64,000 nucleotides of DNA, from assembly GCF_013378445.1 (NCBI RefSeq), contig NZ_JABXYK010000006.1:266568-330567 (forward strand), read 5' to 3'. Positions within the stretch are counted from its first letter, which is position 1; each line of letters starts with the position of its first letter. The translations under genes and the position numbers were made by a program. Positions 33,826-42,390 of this stretch are shown here, in pieces. Source of the DNA: Mycoplana rhizolycopersici. GTDB lineage: Bacteria > Pseudomonadota > Alphaproteobacteria > Rhizobiales > Rhizobiaceae. A model generated the notes under the pieces. The model was not told where the DNA came from, did not search any database, and worked only from the letters and a program-made list of their open reading frames with translations.

Positions 33826-35637
33826 GTGTCAGACAAGCCAAAGAGCGGCATTCCCGAAGCCGTTGCCCGCATCATCGCGCAGGCGCAGGCGCAGCGTGGC
33901 GGATATCATCAGAACCCGGACCCCCTGACTGTCGTCGAGCCGGAAGCCGAAGACGCGTCCGTCGAGCTTTCCCCCGAGGAAATCCTCGAGAACTGCGCGC
34001 GGGAGCCGGAGACGGATATCGGCAATGCCAGGCGCTTTATCGAGCGCTATGGCGATCGCATCCTGCATGTAACCAATGTCGGCTGGCACGGCTACACCGA
34101 CGGGCGCTGGCTAGAGGATGCTTCGGGTGCGGTCGTGCGTCGGCTGGCGCACCTGACCGCGGAATTCATCGACGACGAAGCGGTGATGCTGGATTGCTCG
34201 GAGGATGAGCGGGCCAAGATCGAGGCCGGAAAGCTCGCCATCGAGGAACTGAAAAAGCTTGGCAAGCCGGACAAGGAATGGACGGTCAAGGATATCGACA
34301 GGCACGATGCGCTGCAGGATGCCGTGAGGGCCATGCAAACGGTCAACAAAGACCGCGACGGGCGCATGTCATCGCGGCACGGCCATGCCAAATCCTCGGC
34401 CGGATCGTCGAAGCTGACCAACATGATGAATGAGGCAATCCCGTATGTCTCCCGGGAGGTCAACGATCTGAACGGCGACCTTCACGCCATCAATTGCCGG
34501 AATGGCACCTTGCGCTTCTTCTGCGCCAAGGTGAGCGGTTCGCGCAAATGGGCGATCCGCCTCGATCGCCACCGGGCCTCTGATTTCATATCCAAGCTCG
34601 CCCAGGTGGACTTCGACGCCAAGGCCGCCGCACCGCTCTTTGCGAAGTTCCTGCAAAAGGTGATGCCGAATGTTGATATCCGCCATTTCCTGCAACGCTA
34701 CATGGGCTATTGCCTCTTGGGCCTGACGGTCGAGCAATGCCTGTTGTTTTTCTATGGGGCGGGCAGGAACGGCAAATCCACCTTCGTCGACCTCATGGTC
34801 GAGATCCTCGGCGACTACGCCGTCTCCATGTCGATCGACAGCTTTGCCGGCGACAGTAAGCGCGCCGGAGCGGAAGCGACGCCCGACCTTGCGAGGTTGC
34901 CAGGCGCCCGTCTGGTTGCAGCGTCCGAGCCGGAAATGGGCGTGCGCCTCAAGGATGCGCTGATCAAGGCCTTGACCGGCGGCGAGGTGATCGCCGTGCG
35001 GCGCCTGCATCAGGACTTCTTCGAGCTGGTGCCGCAGTTCAAGATCATCCTGTCGGGCAACCACAAGCCTATCATCCATGACGATTCGGATGGCATCTGG
35101 CGGCGCGTGCACCTGGTGCCTTTCGAGATCCAGATTGCCGAAGAGGAGGTGGACCGCGACCTGCCGCGAAAACTGCGGGCAGAGAAGGCGGGCATCTTCG
35201 CCTGGATGGTACGGGGTGCGCTGGAATACCTCGAACATGGTTTGCAGGTGCCAGCGGGTGTCTCGGCCGCCACGGCGGAATATCGGGAAGAGAGCGACCC
35301 GATCGGCGCCTTCCTGCGCAATGCCTGCCGTGTCACCGGCAGCGACGAGGACCGGTGCAGCCCGGAAGACCTGTTCATCGCCTATACGAATTACGCCAAG
35401 CGGGAGGGCCTGTCGGAATTTAAACAGGCGACCTTTACACGGCGATTACCCGACCAGACGCGCAAGAGCTGGCGCGGCCCGGATGATCTCATGCATCAGT
35501 TTCGGCGGGGACGATCGAACGGCACGGTTTATTACGGCATCCGAATCCGTGACGAATTCCGATCCAGCGGGCAGGACGCACCGCCATCATCGCGCTTCTA
35601 CTCCGACGACGAGCCGTTGCCGGAGACCTGGTCATGA
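33826..35637 (+). CDS. SF3 helicase / P4-type primase C-terminal (D5-like) protein
   Basis: A 603-residue replication helicase. The D5_N-type region is central. The ATPase core has Walker A GAGRNGKST (about 317), Walker B LVAASEPEMG, motif C FKIILSGNHKP and the arginine finger IWRRVHLVPF (about 425). A C-terminal winged-helix-like segment (SPEDLFIAYTNYAKREG) follows. A GTG start directly follows the primase stop, with GAGGAG nine bases upstream. Together they form the phage replication unit; the zinc-finger and Toprim parts are on the separate gene, whereas P4-type proteins fuse them. Confidence 0.88.
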   Translation: MSDKPKSGIPEAVARIIAQAQAQRGGYHQNPDPLTVVEPEAEDASVELSPEEILENCAREPETDIGNARRFIERYGDRILHVTNVGWHGYTDGRWLEDASGAVVRRLAHLTAEFIDDEAVMLDCSEDERAKIEAGKLAIEELKKLGKPDKEWTVKDIDRHDALQDAVRAMQTVNKDRDGRMSSRHGHAKSSAGSSKLTNMMNEAIPYVSREVNDLNGDLHAINCRNGTLRFFCAKVSGSRKWAIRLDRHRASDFISKLAQVDFDAKAAAPLFAKFLQKVMPNVDIRHFLQRYMGYCLLGLTVEQCLLFFYGAGRNGKSTFVDLMVEILGDYAVSMSIDSFAGDSKRAGAEATPDLARLPGARLVAASEPEMGVRLKDALIKALTGGEVIAVRRLHQDFFELVPQFKIILSGNHKPIIHDDSDGIWRRVHLVPFEIQIAEEEVDRDLPRKLRAEKAGIFAWMVRGALEYLEHGLQVPAGVSAATAEYREESDPIGAFLRNACRVTGSDEDRCSPEDLFIAYTNYAKREGLSEFKQATFTRRLPDQTRKSWRGPDDLMHQFRRGRSNGTVYYGIRIRDEFRSSGQDAPPSSRFYSDDEPLPETWS

Positions 35638-35888
35638 CGTTTCACCCGGACCCTTCGCCGGACGGGCAGGGCATCAGCCCTGAAATCCGGCCTTTCTGCC
35701 CGCCTTCCAAGGGTGTGGGTGGACACGAAGGACACGAGGCCCTGTGCCCCGGACTGCTGCGGACAGCAAGGCGCTCGGGGAAACTGAAACGGTTTCAAAG
35801 ACTTGCGCACCTAGGACAGCTAGGACAGCAATTTTCCGGGTTTACATCATGCGCGTGCGCGCAGGTGAACCGGCTTTATCGGCATTGA
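35634..35888 (+). CDS. Doubtful small protein after the helicase
   Basis: An 84-codon frame whose ATG overlaps the helicase stop (ATGA), suggesting coupling, but the sequence (PPSKGVGGHEGHEALCPG, HLGQLGQQFSGFTSCACAQ) looks non-globular and its 3' part runs over GGACAG repeats. It may be a real short tail protein or non-coding DNA of the origin-like region. Confidence 0.3.
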   Translation: MTFHPDPSPDGQGISPEIRPFCPPSKGVGGHEGHEALCPGLLRTARRSGKLKRFQRLAHLGQLGQQFSGFTSCACAQVNRLYRH

Positions 35889-36034
35889 TGATGAAAAAGG
35901 CGATAGCGCCTCGCATCACATAAACCCGGCAATCAACTGCCCTACCTGTCCAACCATTGATCTTATTAGAGAATATCTGTCCGCAGCATTCATCTATCTG
36001 TCCATTTTGAAAACGGATGCTGTCCTTCCTGTCC
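35761..36034. repeat. Cluster of CTGTCC/GGACAG repeats behind the replication genes
   Basis: Eight copies of one hexamer. GGACAG occurs at 35761, 35814 and 35823; CTGTCC occurs at 35946, 35977, 35998, 36020 and 36029. Several are extended (TATCTGTCC twice, CTAGGACAGC nearly twice). Copies point in opposite directions on the two sides of an AT-richer core (about 35880-35995). The layout suggests iterons of a replication origin or a regulator array; no gene in 35889-36060 is convincing. Confidence 0.5.
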
Positions 36035-36060
36035 ATAAGGGTCAAATGAGAGGGTAAAAC

Positions 36061-36816
36061 ATGAAAAAGGTGAGCATCGAACGTCTGCTGACATGGGCCT
36101 TTGCGGTGGAACTGGCAGGCTGGCGGCCGGAAGAGCGCGAAAATCTCGGATACGGATCCTCCGCCTGGTCGATAATCGAGCGGGTCGGCGCGCTCGGCAC
36201 CCGTATCGATGGCGGGACGCCGCTAGGGCAGGCCCGGCGGGAGGAGCCCCAGGCCGATGCGCTGATCGCGGCCGATGCCGTGATGGGGCTTGCTGCGCGC
36301 GGCGGCTTTGATGTCGCGCCGGGCTGGCAGCCTTTCCCGGAATGGCACGACGGGCATGGGTTGGTGGCGGCCGAGGTGGCGCGCGTGATCGAGGAACAGC
36401 GTTTGCGGGGCGACATCGTCAATGGCGATCACGTCGTCACGCTCGTGTTGTCGTCGGCGGTGCTCGGCCACGGCCCGGACTGGGAGGCGGAAGAGCCGTT
36501 CGCGCAACCAGTCTCGATGAACGGGAAGCCCCGCTGGTTCGTAAAGCGCAAGGCCAAGGATGCTTTCGGCCGCATCTATGAGTATGAGGCCGATGGCCGC
36601 GACCCGGCCAAGCGCAGGCCGATGCGGGGTGCATATCGCAAGTACGAGCTGACCACGCCCGTCCGTGGCGCGATCCTCTCCCGGCTGGACTGGCAATTGT
36701 GGCAGGACGCGCTGGTGCATCTGCACGAATCGCTTGCGCCGCGGCTGGAAAATCACGTCCTTTTGCCGTTTCGCCCGGACAGGCAACCATGGGTACGTTT
36801 GGTCGAGGCTGCGTAA
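36061..36816 (+). CDS. Unrecognised phage protein (251 aa)
   Basis: A soluble 251-residue protein. No motif is recognised. The N-terminal helix (ERLLTWAFAVELAGWRPEER) and a C-terminal helix-rich part (SRLDWQLWQDALVHLHESL) flank a region with FVKRKAKDAFGRIYEYEADGRDP. Similar proteins of this style sit between replication and packaging genes of rhizobial prophages, but no function is known to me. The start has a GAGAGGG-like site about nine bases upstream. A terminator follows at 36910, ending the early/middle transcript. Confidence 0.6.
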   Translation: MKKVSIERLLTWAFAVELAGWRPEERENLGYGSSAWSIIERVGALGTRIDGGTPLGQARREEPQADALIAADAVMGLAARGGFDVAPGWQPFPEWHDGHGLVAAEVARVIEEQRLRGDIVNGDHVVTLVLSSAVLGHGPDWEAEEPFAQPVSMNGKPRWFVKRKAKDAFGRIYEYEADGRDPAKRRPMRGAYRKYELTTPVRGAILSRLDWQLWQDALVHLHESLAPRLENHVLLPFRPDRQPWVRLVEAA

Positions 36817-36909
36817 CGTATTGAAAAGGCGCTGGAATGTCCGTCAGTTTCGGCTCTTGAACTGCGCCAGTTGTTTGACATAGTGTAAGCACACTGAAAA
36901 AGGTCAGAG

Positions 36910-36945
36910 AAACCCGCTAGGCGAACGCCCGGCGGGTTTCGCCGT
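36910..36945 (+). terminator. Terminator before the late region
   Basis: Stem AAACCCGC / GCGGGTTT (36910-36917 with 36932-36939), followed by CGCCGTTTT. It separates the middle genes from the packaging/late block that starts at 37029. Confidence 0.65.
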
Positions 36946-37028
36946 TTTCGGCCTTTGAAATCCTTTTCGGATGGAGGCTGTCATGCACCCGCCGCTGTAA
37001 TGGCGGCTATCCTGACAAGAGGCTGGCG

Positions 37029-37655
37029 ATGTCGCTTACGATCAAATGGGGCGACGTCTCCGGCATTCAGCGAACGGTGAATGTGCTCGGGCGCCTGAAT
37101 GGCGCGCAGAAGCAGTTGGTGCTGCAGCGGGCGGTCAACCACACCGGCGCCAAGGCCCTGACGCAGGTCAGCCGCACCTTGGCAAGGCAGACCGGCTTGC
37201 CCTATGGCACGATCAAGTCGGCGCTGAAGGTCCGAAAGGCCGGCGGTGCTTCGATCTCGGCCACGTCCCGCACGATCAACGTGTCGGAAGGCGCAAGCCT
37301 CGTCTATGAAATTTCCTCGTCGGGTGGGGACATTTCGCTGAAGTACTTCGGCGCGCGCGAAACCCGGGCGGGTGTATCGGCAGCACCTTTCGGCAAGCGG
37401 CAGCAGTTTGCGGGCTCGTTCATCAAGGGCGGGCGCTTCCCGAACCGTGTCGCGGCGAAAGGCCTGCATGGCCATGTCTACCGGCGCGCGGGTAAGGACC
37501 GGCGTCCGCTCGACTTTCTCGACTCCGGCGTCGTCATCCCTTCCGAGATGGTGAAGGGCGCGACGGCGAGGGTGTTCATGGAGACGGTGACGAAGGACTT
37601 GCCCGACCGTGTCATGCACGAGATCGGCTTTCTCGTTCCCGGCTTCTTCGACTGA
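37029..37655 (+). CDS. Phage minor tail protein Z-like
   Basis: A 208-residue protein of the prophage minor tail Z family (tail-completion type). Typical parts are ALTQVSRTLARQTGLPYGTIKSALKV, SLKYFGARETRAGVSAAPFGKR, GAFI-like GSFIKGGRFPN, and VYRRAGKDRRPL. In lambda-type phages gpZ caps the tail; here it stands before the terminase genes rather than between head and tail genes, so it may act at the head-tail interface. GAGG lies six bases before the ATG. Confidence 0.72.
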   Translation: MSLTIKWGDVSGIQRTVNVLGRLNGAQKQLVLQRAVNHTGAKALTQVSRTLARQTGLPYGTIKSALKVRKAGGASISATSRTINVSEGASLVYEISSSGGDISLKYFGARETRAGVSAAPFGKRQQFAGSFIKGGRFPNRVAAKGLHGHVYRRAGKDRRPLDFLDSGVVIPSEMVKGATARVFMETVTKDLPDRVMHEIGFLVPGFFD

Positions 37656-37764
37656 CCGGCAGCCCACCCCCCGGGGTTAGGGACCGTACCGGCGCTCTCG
37701 CCCCCGACGGGCGTACGAGCGCCTGAGATTTTACCAGTAGGTGTCGTTGAAAGCGGTACACGCA

Positions 37765-37786
37765 ACACACGTGCTTGCACGCGTGT
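37765..37786. repeat. Large dyad just before the terminase genes
   Basis: Near-perfect inverted repeat ACACACGTGC-TT-GCACGCGTGT (10-bp arms, one mismatch), 20 bp before the terminase small-subunit start. Position fits a terminase-binding (cos/pac) or promoter element. Confidence 0.5.
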
Positions 37787-37805
37787 CCTGCACGGATGAT
37801 GCACG

Positions 37806-38432
37806 ATGGAAGAAGACTGGATTTCGATCACGGAGGCCGCGACCCGGTTGACGGCGCGCGGTGATGCCGTCGACCGGTCGACGCTGTCGCGCTATCTCAA
37901 GCAGCACAGCGAGGCGCTGGCGCTTCGTCCGTCAGGAAAGTCCAATCTCGTCGAGTTCGGTGCTCTGCTCGAACATAGGCAGGCCAATATCCGTCTGCGG
38001 CCGATGGCGGCTGCGCCCACCTCGGCGCCGCCCTCAGCTGCGCGGGGCGGGGTGCCGGCGCAGCGCTTTGCCGGTAGCCAGTCCGACGGCGCGGCACGCA
38101 AGGCCCAGGCAGACGCAGAGCTGCGCGAGATGGATCTCGCCGAGCGCCGCAAGGAACTGACGCTGGTTGCGGAAGTTGACCAGGCCGGACGCGATGCCGT
38201 CGTGCTGATGCAGAGCGCCTTCGAGCGGGCGGTGGAGAGCGAGGCGGCGACACTTTCGCTCAAATATGGCTGGGACGAGCGGACCGTTCGCCTGGCGCTG
38301 AAGAACTTCATCAAGAGCGGGCTCAGCGTCTTCAATCGCGAGATCCTGATGCGCCTCGATGCAGCACGGCGCGAGGAGGAGGCGGTCGAGGCCGGCATGA
38401 TCGAAACCGCCGAAGGGGTATCGCTCCAATGA
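37806..38432 (+). CDS. Terminase small subunit (Nu1-like DNA-packaging protein)
   Basis: A 208-residue DNA-recognition subunit. The N-terminal winged helix (WISITEAATRLTARGDAVDRSTLSRYLKQH, about 5-34) resembles lambda Nu1 and gp3-type packaging proteins. An Ala/Pro-rich linker (about 65-95) and a helical oligomerisation part (KAQADAELREMDLAERRKELT) follow. The gene is followed by an ATGA overlap with the large subunit, consistent with a stoichiometric complex. Confidence 0.8.
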   Translation: MEEDWISITEAATRLTARGDAVDRSTLSRYLKQHSEALALRPSGKSNLVEFGALLEHRQANIRLRPMAAAPTSAPPSAARGGVPAQRFAGSQSDGAARKAQADAELREMDLAERRKELTLVAEVDQAGRDAVVLMQSAFERAVESEAATLSLKYGWDERTVRLALKNFIKSGLSVFNREILMRLDAARREEEAVEAGMIETAEGVSLQ

Positions 38433-40522
38433 CGATCCATGATGTGCGGCTGAGATTTCCTCGGCTGCCCCGTGGTTCTACCGTGCTTTTCCGTGGGCTC
38501 GAGGCCGCGAGCCGCCCGGTCGAGGACCTCACTATCAGCGAGCATGCAGACCGGCATCGCAAGGTCTCGGCCGAGTCAGGTTCCCCCTGGCCCGGCGATT
38601 TTCGCACGGACCGCGTGCCCTATCTGCGGGAACCGCAGGACTGCCTGCATCCGGATCATCCGGCGCGGCGTGTCACCTGTCGCTGGGCGGCGCAGCTCGG
38701 CAAGTCCACGGCGATCGAGAACTGGTTCTGCTTCGTTGTCGACCAGGCGCCGGGATCGATGATGATCGTGTTGCCGACGCTGGAAGAGGCGACGAAGTTC
38801 AACAGGATCAAGCTGCAGCCGACGATCGAGGCCAGCCCGCGCATCAGCCACAAGGTGATGCCGGTTAACAGCCGCGACGAGGCCGGCTCGACGACATCGT
38901 TCAAGCGCTACGCGGGTGGCTTCTGCCAGGTCGTCAATGCAGGCTCTTCGAAGGGTCTGCAGATGGTGTCGATCAAGTATCTCGCCATGGACGAGGTGAC
39001 CGGCTATCCGAAGGACGTCGATGGTCGCGGGAGCCCGCGCGACCAGGCGCGGACCCGGCAGAAGATGTATGGCGATTTTGCCAAGGAATGGCAGGGTTCG
39101 ACACCGGGTATTGCCGGCGAGTGCGTGATCACCGCCGATTTCGAGGCCGGCGACAAACGCTACTGGTATATGCCTTGCCCCCATTGCGAGGTGTTTCATC
39201 CGTTCGTGTTCGATCAGATGCGCGGACCGGATGAGGCGCACGGGCTGCCTGTCCATTTCCGCTGCCCAAAGTGCGACGGGGTGATCCTCGATGGCCACAA
39301 GGGCGAGATGGCACGGCGCGGTGTCTGGATCGCCAGTCGGGTTCGGGAAGGCGAAGCGGCCGTGCCGCTGGCAATTCCGGCCGGCGAGATCGCCGATTAC
39401 CAGTGCCCGCCCTGCGAAGGGCGGTGTCGCGACCTGCAGCCGAGCTACCATCTCTGGGCGGCTTATGCGCCGCGAGAGCGATGGTCCGACGTCTGGGATC
39501 GATGGCAGACGGCGCAGGGCGACACGACAAAGTTGCGGGTGTTCTATCAGCAGGACCTGGCTGAGCCATACGATCCCGGTGGCCTGACGGTTGAATGGGA
39601 GAAGATCGTCGATGCCGCAAAGGGCGCTTTGCGGCCGGCGCGAAAGATCCCGGTCGACGCCGGGCTCATTGTTTCTGCCGCAGACGTCCAGAGCTACGGC
39701 ATCAAATGGGTCGTCTATGCCATCGGCCCCGGTGAACAATTCTATCTCATAGATCGTGAGGTGTTCGAGGGTGCACCGGAGCAGACCGACGAGCCCTGGA
39801 TTGCGCTGGCCGATGCGCTAATGCGAACCTACGAGACCGCCGGCGGCGGTGAGAAGGGTATCGACCTTTCGGGCGTCGATGCCGGTTTCGCCACCGATCG
39901 CGTCTACCGCTTTTGCGCCGGACGGCCGAACGTCTTCGCCCTTGACGGTCGCCATCAGCCTGGTCTTCCGTGGCTTGGCACGCCGAGCAAGAAGGACATT
40001 CGCGATCACCGCAAGCGCATCATTGCCAAGGTGATGCTCTATCCGGTCGGCAACTACGACATCAAAACGGCGGTGATGGCCGGGCTCGCCAACCTCGTCC
40101 AGGGGCCTGACGAAAAGGGTAACTGGCCGCGGGGCACGCTGCACATGGCCGCTTCGCTCTGCGACCAGAGCTTCGCCGAGGAAATGACGGCGGAGCGGCT
40201 CGTCGATGCCGAGGAGGAAGCTCGGGAGATTGTCAACCGACGTGCTCGCCGGCTGATCAATCCCAAAGCCGGGCGGGTCTGGAAGAAGGTCATCGGCCGG
40301 GCGAACGACTGGTTCGACGCCACCGTCTATGCCTTTGCGCTAGCGTGGCAGCTGAAGAACCAGCGTCGCCTCAACGCCGAGCGGTGGGCCGACCTGCTGA
40401 TCAGCGTGCACGGCAAGCCGGCTGAACCGGATCTCTTCAGCGTCGCCGAAGAGGGTCCGTTTGCGGGTAAGCCGAAGCGGCCCCCGCGTGAAAAGAAACC
40501 GAACCGATGGAAGAACCGTTGA
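38429..40522 (+). CDS. Terminase large subunit (GpA family)
   Basis: A 697-residue packaging ATPase and nuclease of the lambda GpA family. A variant Walker A, RWAAQLGKSTAIEN (about 84-97), is followed by Walker B KYLAMDEVTGYP (about 187). A zinc site is formed by CPHC, CPKC and CPPC pairs (about 250-335). The nuclease part is marked by SAADVQSYGIKW and SGVDAGFATDRVYRFC. It cuts concatemers and pumps DNA into the prohead; GpA terminases usually act at cos sites. Coupled to the small subunit. Confidence 0.92.
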   Translation: MTIHDVRLRFPRLPRGSTVLFRGLEAASRPVEDLTISEHADRHRKVSAESGSPWPGDFRTDRVPYLREPQDCLHPDHPARRVTCRWAAQLGKSTAIENWFCFVVDQAPGSMMIVLPTLEEATKFNRIKLQPTIEASPRISHKVMPVNSRDEAGSTTSFKRYAGGFCQVVNAGSSKGLQMVSIKYLAMDEVTGYPKDVDGRGSPRDQARTRQKMYGDFAKEWQGSTPGIAGECVITADFEAGDKRYWYMPCPHCEVFHPFVFDQMRGPDEAHGLPVHFRCPKCDGVILDGHKGEMARRGVWIASRVREGEAAVPLAIPAGEIADYQCPPCEGRCRDLQPSYHLWAAYAPRERWSDVWDRWQTAQGDTTKLRVFYQQDLAEPYDPGGLTVEWEKIVDAAKGALRPARKIPVDAGLIVSAADVQSYGIKWVVYAIGPGEQFYLIDREVFEGAPEQTDEPWIALADALMRTYETAGGGEKGIDLSGVDAGFATDRVYRFCAGRPNVFALDGRHQPGLPWLGTPSKKDIRDHRKRIIAKVMLYPVGNYDIKTAVMAGLANLVQGPDEKGNWPRGTLHMAASLCDQSFAEEMTAERLVDAEEEAREIVNRRARRLINPKAGRVWKKVIGRANDWFDATVYAFALAWQLKNQRRLNAERWADLLISVHGKPAEPDLFSVAEEGPFAGKPKRPPREKKPNRWKNR

Positions 40523-42111
40523 CGAAGCCGAGGATCAGAGTGCCTGCGGGGCGCGCCGTGCACGATGGAGCGCAGGCGCGCCCGCGTGCCTATCTGCGCG
40601 ACACCCGCTCCGGCGTGATCGCTGCCCGTCCGGCCTATCTTCGCGAGCATCGCGACGAGGTGCGCCGCGTATGGGACCGAACGGCAGCACTCGCCATGGA
40701 TCTGATTCAGAATTCGGGGCGACTGAAGGGTGCATGCGACCAGATCCTTGCCGACACCGTCGGGACGGAGCTGACGCTCAACCCGCAGCCCGACCTTTCG
40801 GGCCTCGGCTACGACGACAAGGAGCGAGCGGACTTTATCGCCCTTGTCAAAAAGCGCTGGAAGATGTGGGCGTGGAACGCCGCCGAGTGCGATCTTCGCG
40901 GCAAGCTGACGGTTCCGCAGATGGCAGATATCGGCCTTCGCTGGTGGATCGCCTTCGGCGAAAGCACCGGCGTCATCTCCTATATGGACCGCGGTCAGCG
41001 CCGGCGCTATGGCATCGCCTCCGGCACAAAAATGCTGTTGGTTCCGCCTTCGCGCCTGGTGCGCGAGACGCGCGAACTGGAAGGCCTGCATCAGGGCATC
41101 TTCCATGACGAGAACGGGCGGGCCACGCACTATCGGTTTCGCACCCGCGAGACCGGCCTCAGCATCACACGCGACTATGCGGCGCGCGATCGAGAGGGCA
41201 GAACGCTCGTTCTGCACGCTTTCGACCCGATGGACGCCACGGACGTCCGCGGGATTTCGTTGCTGGCGCCGGCGTTTCGCCGGCACATCCAGCATGAGAT
41301 TCTCGACGATGCGACCCTGCAGATGGCAGTGCTGCAAACGATCTTTGCCATCACGCTGACCAGCGACGCTCCGAGCAAGGATGCGTTCGAGGCCATGGCG
41401 GCGCTCAATGACGAGGCGCTCGAGGGCGAGTTCGTCGACTACATGAGCGCTCGGCTGGAGAAAGCCGCAGAGTCCAGCATCAACGTCAGCGGCGACCCGA
41501 CGGTGTCGCACCTGGCGCCCGGTGAAAACCTGTCCTTCGAGACGGCGAAGATTCCGGGTGGCGAGTATCTGCCGTTTGCCAAGGCTCTTTCGCGCGACAT
41601 GGCCCGCGCGCTCGGCGTCACTTATGGCGGGCTGACGATGGACTATTCGGACGCGACCTATTCGTCTGTCCGGATGGAGACGTCGGCTCTTTGGCCCGTC
41701 GTTCTGCGCCGCCGCGAACGCATCGCCGCTCCGCACTACCAGGTGCCCTACGAGGGCTTTCTCGACGAGGAGATCGGCGAGGGCCGTATTCCCTTCAAGG
41801 GGGGATACGAGGCGTTTGCAGCCAATCGCGAGCGGATCAGCTGGGCCTTGTGGCAGGGTCCGGCGAAGCCGACCGCGGACGACGGCAAGGCCGCCAAGGC
41901 CACCTCGGAGCGGCTCGCCAACGGGACGACGACGCTGGCGCATGAATGCGCCGAAATGGGCCTCGATCCCGACGAGGTGTTCGAGCAGCGGCTCATGGAA
42001 CACCAGCGATATGTCGATGCCGGCATGCCGTCGCCCTTTGTCCGCAATGTCGGCGGCGGCCAGCCGGGACGTAGCGGCGAAGAGGACGACCAGGAGAGGG
42101 CGGAACGGTAA
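40507..42111 (+). CDS. Portal protein (lambda family)
   Basis: A 534-residue portal forming the dodecameric DNA channel. Features: R-rich N-terminus, KRWKMWAWNAAECDLRGKLTVPQM, the conserved DATDVRGISLLAP segment, and SRDMARALGVTYGGLTMDYSDATYSSVR, as in lambda portal family proteins. The ATG at 40507 overlaps the terminase end by 16 bases; a TTG at 40519 is an alternative. It ends on the start of the gpW-like gene (overlap of one base). Confidence 0.9.
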   Translation: MEEPLTKPRIRVPAGRAVHDGAQARPRAYLRDTRSGVIAARPAYLREHRDEVRRVWDRTAALAMDLIQNSGRLKGACDQILADTVGTELTLNPQPDLSGLGYDDKERADFIALVKKRWKMWAWNAAECDLRGKLTVPQMADIGLRWWIAFGESTGVISYMDRGQRRRYGIASGTKMLLVPPSRLVRETRELEGLHQGIFHDENGRATHYRFRTRETGLSITRDYAARDREGRTLVLHAFDPMDATDVRGISLLAPAFRRHIQHEILDDATLQMAVLQTIFAITLTSDAPSKDAFEAMAALNDEALEGEFVDYMSARLEKAAESSINVSGDPTVSHLAPGENLSFETAKIPGGEYLPFAKALSRDMARALGVTYGGLTMDYSDATYSSVRMETSALWPVVLRRRERIAAPHYQVPYEGFLDEEIGEGRIPFKGGYEAFAANRERISWALWQGPAKPTADDGKAAKATSERLANGTTTLAHECAEMGLDPDEVFEQRLMEHQRYVDAGMPSPFVRNVGGGQPGRSGEEDDQERAER

Positions 42112-42380
42112 TGGCCACGGTCAAGATGAACGGGACTGCCGTCGATGGCGACGATCCGTGTGCGCTCTACCAGGCGCTCTATGCGGTCAAACTGCAGATC
42201 CTGTCGGGCGAGCGGGTCGAGGAGATGTCGATCCAGTCGCCGGTCACCCGCGAAATGGTTCGCTTTTCGTCGACGAACATGGCGGCGCTCGATCGTGAGC
42301 TCGAACGCCTTTCCGCCGCCTGCAACCTTAAAACCAGCGGACGACGCACACGCTTCGCAAAGCACATCCGCTTCACGTGA
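42111..42380 (+). CDS. gpW-like head-tail joining protein
   Basis: An 89-residue protein: LYQALYAVKLQILSGERVEEMSIQSPVTREMVRFSSTNMAALDRELERL has the two-helix plus small sheet pattern of lambda gpW, the head-closure protein. It is located between the portal and the protease, where gpW-like genes sit in related phages. The ATG is within the portal stop (TAATG). Confidence 0.6.
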   Translation: MATVKMNGTAVDGDDPCALYQALYAVKLQILSGERVEEMSIQSPVTREMVRFSSTNMAALDRELERLSAACNLKTSGRRTRFAKHIRFT

Positions 42381-42390
42381 GGAATCTAAC

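Noticed and set aside
40327..42003. 558-codon antisense frame over the portal gene
   Set aside because: Portal protein on the sense strand is recognised with confidence.
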